A stretch of DNA of 64,000 nucleotides from NCBI GenBank assembly GCA_025345505.1, contig JANVCC010000018.1, positions 58,287,716 through 58,351,715 of the forward strand, read 5' to 3'. Shown in pieces: positions 63,653-64,000 of this stretch. The notes under the pieces were generated by a model, which worked only from the letters and a program-made list of their open reading frames with translations, was not told where the DNA came from and ran no database searches. Numbering within the stretch: position 1 is the first letter of the stretch; each line of letters begins with the position of its first letter. This DNA comes from Todiramphus chloris collaris (lineage: Eukaryota; Chordata; Aves; Coraciiformes; Alcedinidae). A program made the position numbers and the translations under genes.

Positions 63653-63670
63653 CCCCCCCCCCCCCCCCCC
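63653..63670. repeat. C homopolymer of 18
   Basis: A second uninterrupted run of 18 C in CpG island 2, just after a GCGGAGCGGAGCGGAGG purine-rich repeat at about 63605-63622. Confidence 0.95.
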
Positions 63671-63760
63671 AAGCCCCGGCTCTTTGTTCACACAGGCTGA
63701 AAGACGGGGAGAAGTGCGGGCTGCGAGGGGGTAATGCGCAGCGGAGAGGGGTGTGAAAAA

Positions 63761-64000
63761 GCCCTAGGTTTTTTTGGTTGGAAGCGGCGAGAGGTGGCGG
63801 CTGCCGGGATATACCGGTTGAATGTGCCGTGTGTCCCCGTGTGCGAAGGCCTCTTCAGCGCGCAGCGGAGAGAGTTTGTATTTTCCGTCGCTCCTGCACT
63901 TTGTGTGATCGTGTGCGAGAGATATTTAAAATATAATCATCTCCCAATTTCCGCCATTTTGGGGAAAGTTTGCACACACATACAAAAAAAAAAAAAAAAA
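63761..64000 (+). other. Right edge of L3MBTL3 5' region
   Basis: GC content falls; includes the YY1-type site and ends in at least 17 A (63984-64000) that run to the window edge. No coding sequence identified. Confidence 0.5.
63950..63963. promoter_or_regulatory. YY1-type site
   Basis: CCGCCATTTTGGGG, the reverse complement of the YY1 consensus AAAATGGCGG. Such sites often lie just downstream of transcription starts in CpG-island promoters, so a start site shortly before it is possible. Confidence 0.4.

Larger units (their letters stand above)
62170..63760 (+). promoter_or_regulatory. L3MBTL3: CpG island 2, probable L3MBTL3 promoter and 5' untranslated exon
   Basis: A sharp change to GC-rich, CpG-dense DNA. 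By human gene order the next gene to the right of TMEM244 is L3MBTL3 on the plus strand, an MBT-repeat reader of methylated lysines in chromatin. I see no sequence matching the L3MBTL3 protein, so this should be promoter and untranslated first exon. Plausible plus-strand donors are GGGGGG/GTAAGG at 62870/62871 and CTAG/GTGAGG at 62960/62961, but I cannot choose between them. The long ORFs in all frames are artefacts of GC-rich, stop-poor sequence. Confidence 0.65.

Noticed and set aside
62133..63756. Long ORFs in CpG island 2, up to 256 codons on the minus strand
   Set aside because: Low-complexity Pro, Ala, Arg and Gly runs read from the triplet repeat and homopolymers; frames on both strands are open for the same compositional reason.
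63984..64000. Terminal A run as a poly(A) tail
   Set aside because: The window simply ends within an A run next to a CpG-island promoter; there is no polyadenylation signal before it.
1..64000. tRNA, rRNA or known microRNA genes
   Set aside because: I saw no cloverleaf-type box A and B arrangement, no rRNA-like sequence and no long hairpin; a covariance-model scan was not possible, so small RNA genes are not fully excluded.

Overview
The window reads as bird nuclear DNA. It is AT-rich and gene-poor. Its interspersed repeats are few and nearly all CR1 LINE fragments, several ending in the typical CR1 3' tail (repeats of ATTCTATG). I see no bacterial-style operon, no CRISPR array, no rRNA or tRNA gene and no intact mobile element. 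A turtle or crocodilian is possible on CR1 content alone, but the low repeat load fits a bird better.

The one gene I can reconstruct completely is TMEM244, on the minus strand from about 38.6 kb (start codon) to 26.5 kb (stop). Its six coding exons all have GT/AG splice sites and compatible phases and give a 152-residue protein with four probable membrane segments. The N-terminus, the APFDFK block and the EEWVWDY block match the human TMEM244 protein as I recall it. The fold and motif order also resemble SYS1, a Golgi-trafficking protein. The bird protein keeps a fourth membrane segment and tail that the human protein seems to lack.

In human the gene order is ARHGAP18(-), TMEM244(-), L3MBTL3(+). 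The two CpG islands here fit that order. One, at about 15.3-16.5 kb, holds a minus-strand ATG in strong Kozak context followed by a consensus splice donor, which I take as the probable first exon of ARHGAP18. The other, at about 62.2-63.8 kb, should be the promoter and 5' untranslated region of L3MBTL3, transcribed rightward out of the window. Both identities rest on gene order, not on diagnostic protein sequence.

Layout: 1-15.3 kb, presumed ARHGAP18 intron 1, with one young-looking and one ancient CR1 copy; 15.3-16.5 kb, CpG island 1; 16.5-26.2 kb, intergenic with one CR1; 26.2-38.6 kb, TMEM244 with four intronic CR1 copies; 38.6-62.2 kb, intergenic space between the divergent TMEM244 and L3MBTL3 genes, with microsatellites, two tiny CR1 tails and two unclassified GC-richer blocks; 62.2-64 kb, CpG island 2 with a CGG-type repeat and long C and G runs.

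I did not find a new multi-gene system. The observations most worth following are the longer SYS1-like TMEM244 C-terminus, the unfamiliar short first-exon peptide in CpG island 1, and the repeat-rich L3MBTL3 island.
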